Source of the DNA: Mucilaginibacter sp. PAMC 26640
GTDB taxonomy: Bacteria > Bacteroidota > Bacteroidia > Sphingobacteriales > Sphingobacteriaceae
NCBI GenBank assembly: GCA_001596135.1
Contig: CP014773.1
Location: forward strand, 4,278,001 to 4,342,000
Length of the DNA stretch: 64,000 nt
Reading direction: 5' to 3'
The notes beneath the pieces are model-generated. The model was not told where the DNA came from. It searched no databases and saw only the letters and a program-made list of their open reading frames with translations. The position numbers and the translations under genes are program-made. Positions 55,197 to 64,000 of the stretch are shown here, in pieces (position 1 is the stretch's first letter; each line of letters starts with the position of its first letter).

Positions 55197-56057
55197 ATGA
55201 GACAACTCAAAATAACCCAATCAATAACCAATCGTGAGTCACAATCCCTCGATAAATACTTGCACGAAATTGGTAAAGTTGATTTGATAACCGCCGAAGA
55301 AGAAGTAATACTAGCCCAAAAAATACGCGAAGGCGATCAGGCTGCATTGGAAAGGTTAACCAAAACCAATCTTCGTTTTGTTGTGTCTGTTGCTAAACAA
55401 TATCAAAACCAGGGCCTCACCCTTGGAGATTTAATAAATGAGGGTAACCTGGGGTTGATAAAAGCAGCCAAGCGCTTCGATGAAACCAAAGGATTTAAAT
55501 TTATTTCTTACGCAGTTTGGTGGATCCGCCAGTCAATTTTGCAGGCCATTGCCGAGCAGAGCCGTATTGTGCGTTTGCCGTTAAACCAGGTTGGGAGTTT
55601 AAGTAAAATAAGCAAGGCGTTCTCCAAATTAGAGCAGGAGTTTGAACGTGAGCCATCTCCGGAAGAACTTGCAGACACACTGGAAACTACGGTAGACAAA
55701 ATATCTGACACATTAAGTAACAGCGGCCGCCACGTATCGATGGATGCACCGTTTGTACAAGGCGAAGAAAACACATTGCTGGATGTACTGGAAAATAAAG
55801 AGCCCAATACAGACTCGATTTTGATCAACGAATCTCTGTCTGAAGAGATCAAACGTTCCTTATCAACCCTAACCGAGCGCGAGCGGGAGATCATTGTATT
55901 ATTCTTTGGCCTTGGCAGTAACCACCCGCTTTCATTGGAAGAAATTGGCGAAAAATTTAACCTTACCCGCGAACGGGTTCGCCAGATAAAAGATAAAGCT
56001 TTGCAGCGTTTACGCCATACCTCGCGCAGCAAAATCCTCAAATCATACCTCGGTTAA
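55197..56057 (+). CDS. rpoD: Primary RNA polymerase sigma factor RpoD
   Basis: 286 aa, the short form found in Bacteroidota, lacking region 1.1. Region 1.2 (SLDKYLHEIGKVDLI) comes first. Region 2 follows with NLRFVVSVAKQY, GNLGLIKAAKRFD and SYAVWWIRQSI. Region 3 and then region 4 complete it, the latter with LSLEEIGEKFNLTRERVRQI. It binds core polymerase and the -33/-7 promoter. Own promoter and a terminator at 56080-56112. Confidence 0.96.
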   Translation: MRQLKITQSITNRESQSLDKYLHEIGKVDLITAEEEVILAQKIREGDQAALERLTKTNLRFVVSVAKQYQNQGLTLGDLINEGNLGLIKAAKRFDETKGFKFISYAVWWIRQSILQAIAEQSRIVRLPLNQVGSLSKISKAFSKLEQEFEREPSPEELADTLETTVDKISDTLSNSGRHVSMDAPFVQGEENTLLDVLENKEPNTDSILINESLSEEIKRSLSTLTEREREIIVLFFGLGSNHPLSLEEIGEKFNLTRERVRQIKDKALQRLRHTSRSKILKSYLG

Positions 56058-56079
56058 GTAATCGATACAGCTATCTTTT

Positions 56080-56112
56080 AAAGCCTTTGCCTAAATAACA
56101 AAGGCTTTTTTT
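56080..56112 (+). terminator. rpoD terminator
   Basis: AAAGCCTTTG (56080-56089) pairs with CAAAGGCTTT (56099-56108) and runs into TTTTTTT, 22 nt after the rpoD stop codon. Confidence 0.92.
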
Positions 56113-56156
56113 GTGGTACACAATTTATTGCTGCTATAAGCGTATAGTATCAGCAA

Positions 56157-56483
56157 ATGAATCGCCTCATCACCCTAACAATTCAATACTATAGGTCTAT
56201 CTTACTCTATAATGTTGCCTTTTTTATGTTGACCATCCTTTTTGTTCTATTCGGTGTTGGGGCAGGTACTGGTGGCTGGTTATTTTGTAAAATATTTGCC
56301 GTATTAGGTGCAATTGGATTACACTACTATTCATCGCCGCAAACTTTTTTTTATTATCGTAATGCCGGCCTTAGCATTCGTAGGCTGTACGGCTATACGT
56401 TACTGATTGATCTGGGTATATTTATCATTATTGCCCTGCCCCTAAACCTTATTGCCCATGCTGCCGCTCACTTTAAAGGTTGA
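56157..56483 (+). CDS. Small membrane protein preceding an ABC ATPase
   Basis: 108 aa with about three hydrophobic segments (VAFFMLTILFVLFGVGAG, AVLGAIGLHYY, LLIDLGIFIIIALPLNLIAHA) and short polar loops. It is too small to be a complete ABC permease. Its end overlaps the ATPase gene by 26 nt, so the two are translationally coupled. I do not recognise a family. Confidence 0.75.
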   Translation: MNRLITLTIQYYRSILLYNVAFFMLTILFVLFGVGAGTGGWLFCKIFAVLGAIGLHYYSSPQTFFYYRNAGLSIRRLYGYTLLIDLGIFIIIALPLNLIAHAAAHFKG

Positions 56484-57120
56484 TAGTGTACAATTGGAAT
56501 TTGGCAACCGCAGAATATTGCAGGATGTACATCTGGACTGTAAACAGGGTGAGATCATTGGCCTTTTAGGGCGAAACGGATGCGGTAAATCATCTCTTCT
56601 CCGCATTATTTTTGGCACATTGGAGCCTTCTTATAAATATGTGGGCATCAATAATAATGTCATTCAAAAAGGCTATTTAAATAACCGCATTGCCTACCTG
56701 CCACAACATGGGTATTTGCCGAAGAATATCAAAATTAAAAATCTTGCCCGGATGTTAGTGGATGGAACTTTATGGAATGAATTTGCGCAATTGCCGATCT
56801 TTACTGCAAATGAAGAAAAAACAGCTGATCAGGTCTCTGGTGGGGAATTGCGCCAGCTGGAGATGCTGATGATCATACATAGCCGGGCCGACTTTATCCT
56901 TTTAGACGAACCCTTTACCCACATCTCCCCCATACAGGCAGACGAATTTAAACCCATAATGAGAGCCTGCGCCAAACGCAAGGGCATCATTGTTACCGAT
57001 CATCAGTATTATAATATTTTAGACGTGAGTGACAGGGTTATTCTATTGCAGGATGGCACCACAAAACACATCACCGATAATAGTGAATTGGTAACATATG
57101 GCTACCTTAGTGGAACGTAA
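56458..57120 (+). CDS. ABC transporter ATP-binding protein
   Basis: 220 aa from ATG 56458; a TTG two codons upstream is possible. Walker A GRNGCGKSS (38-46), Q-loop YLPQHG, signature VSGGELRQLEM, Walker B FILLDEP and the switch histidine in VTDHQYY. The GRNGCGKSSLLRI wording and lack of a cognate full-length permease leave the transporter or other role open; the coupled 108-aa membrane protein is the only visible partner. The last bases lie just before the PhzF start. Confidence 0.88.
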   Translation: MLPLTLKVDSVQLEFGNRRILQDVHLDCKQGEIIGLLGRNGCGKSSLLRIIFGTLEPSYKYVGINNNVIQKGYLNNRIAYLPQHGYLPKNIKIKNLARMLVDGTLWNEFAQLPIFTANEEKTADQVSGGELRQLEMLMIIHSRADFILLDEPFTHISPIQADEFKPIMRACAKRKGIIVTDHQYYNILDVSDRVILLQDGTTKHITDNSELVTYGYLSGT

Positions 57121-57130
57121 ATATTACCTT

Positions 57131-57916
57131 ATGACTATCCCAATTTACCAGGCCGATGCTTTTACCGATCAACTATTTGGCGGGAACCCCGCTGCTGTTT
57201 GTCCGCTGAGTGACTGGCTGCCGGATGAAGTAATGCAAAAAATAGCCTTAGAGAATAATTTAGCCGAAACAGCTTTCTTCGTGAAAAATGAAACCGGTTA
57301 CCTCTTGCGGTGGTTTACGCCGGAGTTAGAAATTGATCTCTGCGGCCATGCCACGCTTGCTTCGGCTCATATTATTTTTACTGAGTTGAATTTTCAGGGC
57401 GATACCATCCATTTCGATACGCTAAAAGCAGGCGTACTAACAGTAAAGCGCGATGGTGATAAATATGTAATGGATTTCCCTTCGAGGCCACCATTTCCGG
57501 CCGAACTTCCGATAGGCTTGGTAGAGGCCCTGGGCGATAAGCAACCACAAAAAGTGCTGCGATCAAGGGATTACTTATTGATCTATGAAACCGAAGATGA
57601 TATTGCCAGTATAGTGCCCAACCATTCTGCCCTTGCTAAAATAAATACGCTGGGCGTTATTGTAAGCGCGCCAGGAAATGATGTCGATTTCGTGTCGCGC
57701 TTTTTTGCGCCGGCGGCCGGTGTACCGGAGGATCCTGTTACCGGATCAGCTCATTGTAACCTGATCCCCTATTGGGCCGAAAAATTGGGCAAGAATAAAT
57801 TGCATGCCTTTCAGATCTCCGCCCGGAGAGGCGAATTGTGGTGCGAATTAAAAGGCGAAAGAGTAACCATGGCTGGCAAGGCAGTAACTTATTTAAAGGG
57901 AGAAATTTATGTGTAG
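57131..57916 (+). CDS. PhzF-family isomerase/epimerase
   Basis: 261 aa from ATG 57131; the longer in-frame start at 57098 overlaps the ABC gene and adds residues absent from the family. Catalytic E46 lies in NLAETAFF. Other family motifs are DLCGHATLAS and PVTGSAHCNLIPYW. PhzF-like proteins adopt a diaminopimelate-epimerase fold and isomerise small molecules; the native substrate here is unknown. Confidence 0.93.
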   Translation: MTIPIYQADAFTDQLFGGNPAAVCPLSDWLPDEVMQKIALENNLAETAFFVKNETGYLLRWFTPELEIDLCGHATLASAHIIFTELNFQGDTIHFDTLKAGVLTVKRDGDKYVMDFPSRPPFPAELPIGLVEALGDKQPQKVLRSRDYLLIYETEDDIASIVPNHSALAKINTLGVIVSAPGNDVDFVSRFFAPAAGVPEDPVTGSAHCNLIPYWAEKLGKNKLHAFQISARRGELWCELKGERVTMAGKAVTYLKGEIYV

Positions 57917-57958
57917 TATTGTTTTAATAAACGGTTTCTAAATTATGTTAAAGTCCAT

Positions 57959-57980
57959 CACTTGCCCAATAAAGCAAGTG
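57959..57980 (+). terminator. Weak hairpin after the PhzF gene
   Basis: CACTTGC / GCAAGTG, a 7-bp stem with an 8-base loop and no T-run, 43 nt after the stop. Termination is uncertain. Confidence 0.4.
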
Positions 57981-58096
57981 GTTGAGCCTTGCAAAGTCAG
58001 GAACACGGCTCTTCAAAACGGCAAAATTCAGTTAATAAAAGTCGCATTAAATCCCTACCTTAAAATTTCAATTCTACAAACGGACTACTCCATTTA

Positions 58097-61000
58097 ATGC
58101 AGCTTACTCAGTTAGAAATCAAGGGATTCAAAAGCTTTGGCGATAAAATCACCATCAACTTTAACGAGGGTGTTACCGCTATTGTTGGCCCAAACGGCTG
58201 TGGTAAAAGCAACGTGGTGGATGCAATCCGCTGGGTTTTAGGGGAGCAGAGTACCCGCATGCTGCGTTCTGAAAAAATGGATAACGTTATTTTTAACGGA
58301 ACCAAAAGCCGCAAAGCAGCTAACCTCGCAGAAGTATCGCTTACGTTTGATAATACCAAAAACATTCTCCCTACCGATTTTTCGCAGGTGACTCTTACGC
58401 GCCGCCTTTATCGTACCGGCGAAAGCGAGTACCGACTGAATGATGTACAATGCCGCTTAAAAGATATCACCGACCTGTTTATGGACACCGGCGTGGGGGC
58501 CGACTCCTACTCTATCATCGAATTGCGGATGATCGACGAGATCATCAATAATAAAGAAGGTTCGCGCAGGAATTTATTTGAGGAGGCTTCCGGAATCTCT
58601 AAATATAAGCTGCGCAAAAAGCAAACCTTTAGCAAGCTTAAAGATACCGAGGCGGACCTTGAGCGCGTGGAGGACCTATTATTTGAAATAGACAAAAATT
58701 TAAAAACACTAGAAAATCAAGCTAAAAAAACAGAACGTTACTACCGCCTGCGCGACCAGTATAAAGGCTTAAGTATTTCACTGGCTTCGTTCCGTATCGC
58801 CGGCTTTAGTAATACCCTGGCAGCAATAGAGGAAAAAGAACAAAAGCAACGGCTGGAAAAATCGGGCATTGTAACGCAGATTGATACCCTGGAAGCTACT
58901 TTGCAGCAGCAGAAACTCGAAAGCCTTACACGGGAAAAAAACCTGGCGGCACAGCAGAAAACAACCAATGAATTTATTTCAAAAATTCGCGCTTATGAGA
59001 GCGAGAAGCGGATAAAGAACGAACAATTAAAGAATCAGAAAGATAGAGAAAGCCGTTTAAAGGACGAGTTGGATCGTGATGGCAACCAGCATAAACACGT
59101 ACAGTATAACATTAAGCGCCTGAATGAAGAGCAAATGCAGGAAGAAGAAAACCTGCAAAATATTACCGGGCAGGTGGCAGACCTGAAGGCAGCGGTTGAC
59201 CAACTCAGACTAGAGCAAACCACAGCCCGTAATGAGTTGAACGAGTTAAATACCATCAGCAACCGCCTCCAAAACCAGGTTTACAAAACTGAAAAGGAAA
59301 TCGATATCCTTCATATTCAGCAGCAGGCTTTAGAGCAGGAAAGCCTGCGCAATATGGAGGACGCCAGTAGCAAAGAAACTGAACTATCCCATTTTAACAG
59401 CGTAGTAAACGAACTGCACAACCGAACCGAAACCTTAAAAAAGGCCTATGAAGTTGCTTTAGAGACCGATAACAAACTGCAGGAACAAATAGCTGAAACA
59501 GAAACGCAACTCAAATCCGTAACGCAAAATATTGCTACCGACGGGCGTAAACTGGATGCCAAGCAAAACGAATACAACCTGACAAAAAGTATGGTGGATA
59601 ATTTGGAGGGGTTCCCTGAATCGATCCGGTTTTTAAAAAAGAACACCACCTGGGCAAAAAACATCACCTTGTTCAGCGATATACTATTTTGCAAGGAAGA
59701 GTTCAGAATAGCCATAGAGAACTACCTGGAACCGCTGATGAATCATTACGTGGTAAACAATTACGATGAAGCTATCGCAGCCATCAATTTGTTGAGTAAT
59801 TCCTCCCGCGGGCGTGCGCAATTTTTTATCCTGGAAAATTACAACGCTAATTCAACCCCATCCAACTTTTTGCCGGAAGGCGAGACTTTAAAATCTCTTG
59901 ACGACCTGCCTCCAGTTGAGGAATTGATTGGAGTTGATGCCATCCCTGCCCTATCGGTAATTGAGGTTGATGAACGTTATAAAGCGCTATGCACTGATTT
60001 GCTCAAGAACGTTTACCTCGTTAACGACCATACTGAAAAAGATATCAATAATGCGCCCCTTCCCGATAATATCGTGCTGATTGGTAAGAGTGGTAAGTTC
60101 AATAAATCCCTGCATACGATGGCGGGAGGATCAGTTGGACTTTTTGAAGGGAAACGGATTGGCCGCGCAAAAAACCTCGATAACTTATTAAAAGAAATCA
60201 AACTGGCCGAGAGCAGCATTGGCATTTTGAAAAGCCAAAGTGAAGCATTGCAAAGCAATTTATATGCGCTAAGGGCATCTGTAAAAACCAGCGACGTGCG
60301 GCAAAAGCAAGTGGAACTTAATCAGCTGAATACGGAGCTGATTACCGTTAAAACCAAGAAGGAACAATACCAGGCCTTTATAGAGAACAGCCTCAATCGA
60401 AAGCAGGATATCGCTAACCGGATTAGCAGTATCAAAGAAGAGATCTTGAAACTCCTGCCCCAACTGGCCGAATTTAAAACACAAAAACAGATTCAGGCAG
60501 ATTTAGCGCTTGACAAACAGCAAGCTTTTAATGAACTTAACGAGTTGGTAACGGTACAATCCAACACCTATAGCCAGGAAAACATCCGCTTTCATCAACA
60601 GCAAAACCGCGTTTCGGGTTTGATGAAGGATCTGGAGTACCGGGAATCTCAAATGGATAATCTGGATAGCCGCATTAAACAAAATAGTGCTGAACTTGAT
60701 AAGGTAAAGGCTTTGATCAAAGAAAACCTGCAGCAAACAGGCGATAGTGATGAGAGCCTGCTGGAGATGTATGAGCAAAAGGAAAACCTGGAGAAAGCCA
60801 CACAGGAAGCCGAGCGTGAATATTATACTTTCAGGGGAAACATTACCGAGGCAGAAAATCAGATCCTTACATTACGACGCAGTAAAGACCAGGCCGAACT
60901 TTTGGAGAATGAGTTAAAGGATGCGCGTAACAATCTAAAACTGGATCTAAACGCTTTAAAAGAACGCCTGTCGGTTGAGTTTAACGTGGATATAGCAGAC

Positions 61001-61693
61001 CTCCCCGAGACTGAAGATAATCAAACTGAAAGCGAAAACGAGATCCGTGAGAAAACGGAAAAAATGAAACGCCAGCTGGATGATTTTGGCGCCATTAATC
61101 CTATGGCGGTAGAAGCCTATACCGAAATGAGCGAACGCCACACTTTTATCCAGTCGCAAAAGAAAGATCTGGCAGAAGCTAAAGCGTCTTTACTGGCAAC
61201 CATACAAGAGATTGATGACACTGCCAAAGAAAAATTCATGTCTGCTTTTACGATGGTGCGCGAAAACTTCATTAAAGTATTCCGGTCATTATTTAACGAA
61301 GAAGATTCCTGCGACCTGATCCTCTCCGATCCTACGCGTCCCCTGGAGTCTGAAATTGACATCATTGCCCGGCCAAAAGGTAAACGTCCGCTTTCGATCA
61401 ATCAATTATCCGGCGGAGAAAAAACACTTACCGCAACGGCTATCCTCTTTTCACTTTATTTATTGAAACCGGCACCCTTCTGTATCTTTGATGAGGTGGA
61501 TGCGCCGCTGGATGATACCAATATTGATAAGTTCAACAATATCATCCGCAAATTTTCTAAAGAGTCGCAATTTATCATCATATCCCATAACAAACGCACC
61601 ATTGCCTGTACAGATATCATCTATGGAGTTACCATGGTGGAGCAAGGGATATCCCGGGTAGTGCCGGTAGATTTGCGCGAACTGGCAGATTAA
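58097..61693 (+). CDS. smc: Chromosome segregation protein SMC
   Basis: 1198 aa, standard length. N-terminal Walker A GPNGCGKS (31-38), followed by two long coiled-coil arms (about 165-505 and 660-1030) separated by a hinge near 510-660. The C-terminal head has signature LSGGEK and Walker B with CIFDEVDAPLDD. It is the condensin subunit that organises and segregates the chromosome. ScpA/ScpB genes are not in this window. Its own promoter region is 57917-58096. Confidence 0.97.
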   Translation: MQLTQLEIKGFKSFGDKITINFNEGVTAIVGPNGCGKSNVVDAIRWVLGEQSTRMLRSEKMDNVIFNGTKSRKAANLAEVSLTFDNTKNILPTDFSQVTLTRRLYRTGESEYRLNDVQCRLKDITDLFMDTGVGADSYSIIELRMIDEIINNKEGSRRNLFEEASGISKYKLRKKQTFSKLKDTEADLERVEDLLFEIDKNLKTLENQAKKTERYYRLRDQYKGLSISLASFRIAGFSNTLAAIEEKEQKQRLEKSGIVTQIDTLEATLQQQKLESLTREKNLAAQQKTTNEFISKIRAYESEKRIKNEQLKNQKDRESRLKDELDRDGNQHKHVQYNIKRLNEEQMQEEENLQNITGQVADLKAAVDQLRLEQTTARNELNELNTISNRLQNQVYKTEKEIDILHIQQQALEQESLRNMEDASSKETELSHFNSVVNELHNRTETLKKAYEVALETDNKLQEQIAETETQLKSVTQNIATDGRKLDAKQNEYNLTKSMVDNLEGFPESIRFLKKNTTWAKNITLFSDILFCKEEFRIAIENYLEPLMNHYVVNNYDEAIAAINLLSNSSRGRAQFFILENYNANSTPSNFLPEGETLKSLDDLPPVEELIGVDAIPALSVIEVDERYKALCTDLLKNVYLVNDHTEKDINNAPLPDNIVLIGKSGKFNKSLHTMAGGSVGLFEGKRIGRAKNLDNLLKEIKLAESSIGILKSQSEALQSNLYALRASVKTSDVRQKQVELNQLNTELITVKTKKEQYQAFIENSLNRKQDIANRISSIKEEILKLLPQLAEFKTQKQIQADLALDKQQAFNELNELVTVQSNTYSQENIRFHQQQNRVSGLMKDLEYRESQMDNLDSRIKQNSAELDKVKALIKENLQQTGDSDESLLEMYEQKENLEKATQEAEREYYTFRGNITEAENQILTLRRSKDQAELLENELKDARNNLKLDLNALKERLSVEFNVDIADLPETEDNQTESENEIREKTEKMKRQLDDFGAINPMAVEAYTEMSERHTFIQSQKKDLAEAKASLLATIQEIDDTAKEKFMSAFTMVRENFIKVFRSLFNEEDSCDLILSDPTRPLESEIDIIARPKGKRPLSINQLSGGEKTLTATAILFSLYLLKPAPFCIFDEVDAPLDDTNIDKFNNIIRKFSKESQFIIISHNKRTIACTDIIYGVTMVEQGISRVVPVDLRELAD

Positions 61694-61723
61694 AAAAAAG
61701 CGCTCCATTTTACCGGAACGCTT
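61692..61723 (-). terminator. Terminator between smc and the S41 protease
   Basis: Minus-strand AAGCGTTCC pairs with GGAGCGCTT with one mismatch, then a run of eight T. It serves the S41 gene, whose stop is 20 nt away; on the plus strand it abuts the smc stop but lacks a T-run. Confidence 0.75.
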
Positions 61724-61743
61724 CTAAGTCATCGTCAAAAGAA

Positions 61744-63312
61744 CTATTTTTTTATACGTGGGTTTTTATATAACATACCGTTAAATTTGTTCCCGTCTAA
61801 CTGAATTCCTGCATCGTGCGATTCATCAATTGACATAGTTTTAACCTTGCCGGCACTTTGAATAACCTGCCCACTTACAGTAAAGGTTCCGTTTTTCACA
61901 AAGTTAAGTGCGTGAGCCAGCAAACCTTCAGTTGGGTCGCCAAACTCTTTCGTAACGTCATCACTCGCTCTAAATCCTTTATAATCTGTTGACCCTGGCG
62001 TCATGCCTGAATAGTAGCCCCCCTGACCAGCAGAATTTTTAGTTTCAAAGTTTGGGGTATACATTTGGTATTTATTAATATCGATATCAAAAAAGCCTAC
62101 CGGTTTGCCATAACTGGTAGTACCTATCAGCTGAACATCCATTACCGGGCGTAAGTTATTAATGGTTAGTTCGCTCGCTGAGGCGGTAGAGCCCGTTACG
62201 ATAAAGAACACATGGCCTAATGTTAATGATACGGGCACACCTGTTTTAGAAAAATGTGTAGTTTGTGCAGCCGCAGAATAATCGATCTGGCTATAGTTAT
62301 ATAAGCTGTTATCTTCAGGGTCTCTGCGCACCTGATTTTTTAGCAGCGTAGATTTGTTTGAAGATAAAATGCTGTTATAAAAAGCAGTAAACATAACTGA
62401 CCCGTTTTTTGATGCAGGAGCTATCAAATCGCTTAAGTATTCTGCAGTTTCTACATAACCGCCCCCATTATAACGCAAATCAACTACCAGGTCGGTAATA
62501 CCCTTTGCAGCAAAGTTTGCAAACGCAGCATCTAATTTGGGCTTAGCGTTGGCTTTGGATGTAAATGTGTTAAAAGCTATATAACCTACTTTATGCCCGT
62601 TAGATTGATCAAACACCTGGGTTGCGATCACCGGGTTAACTGTGTAATTTGCAACATTTAAGTTTACTGTTAAAGCGCTGCCATCAGGTTTTTTCAATAT
62701 CATGGTAATGTTGCTGCTTTCGGCATAGGCATTTACCACATATTTAACGTTGGCACCAGATCCGCCATCACCATCATAGGTAAGATTGGTACGGCCGTTT
62801 ATGCTGGTGATTTGATAACCACGTTTTATACCAGCCAAATCTGCCGGTGAGCCCGGATAAACATAACGTACCCGCAAATCGTTGAGGTCGATATAAATCG
62901 GCGCAAAGCCAAAATCTCCGTTTACCCCATTTAATTGCGAAGACACGCTACCATCATCAATGAAGGAATATTTGGCCGAGCCGGGGGCAGCCGAATAATA
63001 CTCATAAGGCCTGCTGGTTACCGGATTGATTTTATATTGAGATAAAGCATCCAATTCGCTGGTTAAAGCGGTTACATCATCGCTGGCTGTAAAACTACGG
63101 GGCTTAAATACACTGTAAGTAGGTAATGCATCGTTCCAGTAGTAGGTTTCTTTAGCGTATAAGTAAACCGAATCGCGGATCAGGTCCAGCGTTGAACCTG
63201 TTTTTGAGGGTTGATCACCGGTCGTATCTCCGGTGGTTGAAGGGTTGCTTTTTTTACAGCCTGCAATTGCAACAACTGTAAATAAAACTAATGCGTATTT
63301 TATTTTTTGCAT
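61744..63312 (-). CDS. S41-family peptidase lipoprotein with PDZ domain
   Basis: 522 aa. Lipobox AIAGC (C19) and a low-complexity linker give a lipoprotein anchored in the periplasm or at the surface. A PDZ-like domain covers about 130-215 (VYPGSPADLAGIKRGYQI). The S41 catalytic domain has the VVDLRYNGGG segment (275-285), the nucleophile in TGSTASASELT (S378 or S380) and K403 in SYGKPVG. It is related to C-terminal-processing proteases. No operon partner. Confidence 0.9.
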   Translation of the reverse strand: MQKIKYALVLFTVVAIAGCKKSNPSTTGDTTGDQPSKTGSTLDLIRDSVYLYAKETYYWNDALPTYSVFKPRSFTASDDVTALTSELDALSQYKINPVTSRPYEYYSAAPGSAKYSFIDDGSVSSQLNGVNGDFGFAPIYIDLNDLRVRYVYPGSPADLAGIKRGYQITSINGRTNLTYDGDGGSGANVKYVVNAYAESSNITMILKKPDGSALTVNLNVANYTVNPVIATQVFDQSNGHKVGYIAFNTFTSKANAKPKLDAAFANFAAKGITDLVVDLRYNGGGYVETAEYLSDLIAPASKNGSVMFTAFYNSILSSNKSTLLKNQVRRDPEDNSLYNYSQIDYSAAAQTTHFSKTGVPVSLTLGHVFFIVTGSTASASELTINNLRPVMDVQLIGTTSYGKPVGFFDIDINKYQMYTPNFETKNSAGQGGYYSGMTPGSTDYKGFRASDDVTKEFGDPTEGLLAHALNFVKNGTFTVSGQVIQSAGKVKTMSIDESHDAGIQLDGNKFNGMLYKNPRIKK

Positions 63313-63372
63313 TTAACTAAAATTAAATTGTGTTTATAACGATTTAACAAATAACATATTACTGCGGTTTGG

Positions 63373-63990
63373 TTACAAAAACTCATTAACATTGATATAA
63401 TCTATCCCGGTAGCCTGTGCACACAAAACGTCGGTTTCAGAATTCTCTATCATCAGCAGATCTCTTCGCTGCAGATCGTGATCTTTCATCAACAACTCCA
63501 ATACATCAGGCTCAGGCTTTGGCATTGTTTCATCGGCAAAATAACAGATCAGATAGGGCTCTAGCCCGTGCCATTCCATTTGCTTCAATTTGTTCAGCTG
63601 CCGGTGGGGGTTGCCATTGGTAACGATAAATATCTTTTTCCGGTCAGTAACTGCCTCTTGTATAAAACTCAGCATGTTTTGATACAGCAAAAGCTTCAAA
63701 GGTAACTTAGCGGTCGTCATCAAATCGGTTAGGTTAGCCCTAAATCGCTCTTCAACGTTGAGCCTTACAACCAATTCATCAAAAACTGCATCAGGACCCT
63801 TGTTTACATACGTATCAACCATCAGAGTGGTTGTTTGCATGGCATCATTAAGGGCAGTGTATTCTAAAAGACTGGCAAACAGGTAATAAACCTGGTAAAT
63901 ATAATCTTTCTCCGGATACAGCACATTATCCAAATCTAAAATAATAGCCTTTTTCCGCTGATCTATATCGCTATACGTTTGTACGGGCAT
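63373..63990 (-). CDS. HAD-superfamily hydrolase, 205 aa
   Basis: Catalytic D19 and D21 in ILDLDNVLY. Motif II is the IVTNGNPHRQ threonine. Motif III is the KPEPD lysine and motif IV MIENSETDVLCA. The N-terminal helical cap and the DNVLYPEKDY wording fit the pyrimidine 5'-nucleotidase/YjjG-like branch. Substrate unknown. The window ends 10 nt past its start. Confidence 0.87.
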   Translation of the reverse strand: MPVQTYSDIDQRKKAIILDLDNVLYPEKDYIYQVYYLFASLLEYTALNDAMQTTTLMVDTYVNKGPDAVFDELVVRLNVEERFRANLTDLMTTAKLPLKLLLYQNMLSFIQEAVTDRKKIFIVTNGNPHRQLNKLKQMEWHGLEPYLICYFADETMPKPEPDVLELLMKDHDLQRRDLLMIENSETDVLCAQATGIDYINVNEFL

Positions 63991-64000
63991 CTATAATATT

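Noticed and set aside
1..64000. Prophage, insertion sequence, conjugative element, toxin-antitoxin or defence genes
   Set aside because: No integrase, transposase, capsid, relaxase, restriction or known defence motif was found in any frame large enough to judge; repeats seen are intergenic and small.

Overview
The window looks like chromosomal DNA of a Sphingobacteriaceae member (Bacteroidota), most like Mucilaginibacter or Pedobacter. That is an inference from several things: moderate GC, start codons without clear Shine-Dalgarno sequences, a TAnnTTTG-type promoter before a short (286 aa) RpoD, a DUF4251 protein, arrays of about 800-residue FtsX/MacB permeases ending in NPV-x-SL-(R/K)-x-E, and the AATCGGTGnAATC-type and AAGAATCAAGA-type spacers common in this group. 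I see no rRNA, tRNA, insertion sequence, prophage or CRISPR array.

Region 1 (1-30559, all minus strand) is the standout. Eleven paralogous MacB/FtsX-type ABC permeases lie in tandem, ten complete and one cut by the left edge. They share one LolD/MacB-like ATPase (28494-29171) and one HlyD-like periplasmic adaptor (29303-30559). A secreted DUF4097-like protein built of 18-residue TSGGS repeats lies inside the array (11991-13010). Divergently transcribed from the adaptor are a sigma-54-dependent response regulator (30955-32313) and its NtrY-like histidine kinase (32303-33655).

Three minus-strand transcription units of the array begin with the same unannotated arrangement. A 39-bp element made of two TGT-N11-ACA dyads 22 bp apart lies 53-55 bp upstream of a TGGYAY box, which itself lies 40-45 nt before the start codon. 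The copies are at 11824-11862, 15612-15650 and 30657-30695. I read them as upstream activating sites for the adjacent sigma-54 regulator. This gives a self-contained regulon: adaptor, ATPase and five permeases (unit 1); one permease plus the DUF4097 protein (unit 2); and four permeases (unit 3). Unit boundaries are marked by hairpin terminators at 15600-15633, 11924-11966 and 1566-1600.

Region 2 (33660-37900) holds a paired-hairpin repeat, htpG, a DUF4251 secreted protein with a small acidic partner, and a Tat-exported TIM-barrel protein. Region 3 (38059-43414, minus) is an apparent operon of a Rid-family protein, a D-threonine-aldolase/D-serine-dehydratase-like enzyme, an M19 dipeptidase and a large MGH1-like glycoside hydrolase. 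The first three fit catabolism of D-amino-acid-containing dipeptides. Region 4 (43698-48941, minus) is an envelope operon: two outer-membrane beta-barrel proteins flank a vanadium-haloperoxidase/PAP2-type lipoprotein and a DoxX-like membrane protein. Upstream lie a perfect 16-bp palindrome and a small secreted protein.

Region 5 (49400-54029) carries a methyltransferase, a HAD phosphatase, two short-chain dehydrogenases and a zinc alcohol/formaldehyde dehydrogenase. Region 6 (54238-63990) is mostly housekeeping: an MBL-fold hydrolase, the primary sigma factor RpoD with a recognisable promoter and terminator, a small membrane protein with an orphan ABC ATPase, a PhzF-family isomerase, chromosome-condensation SMC, an S41 lipoprotein protease and a HAD hydrolase.
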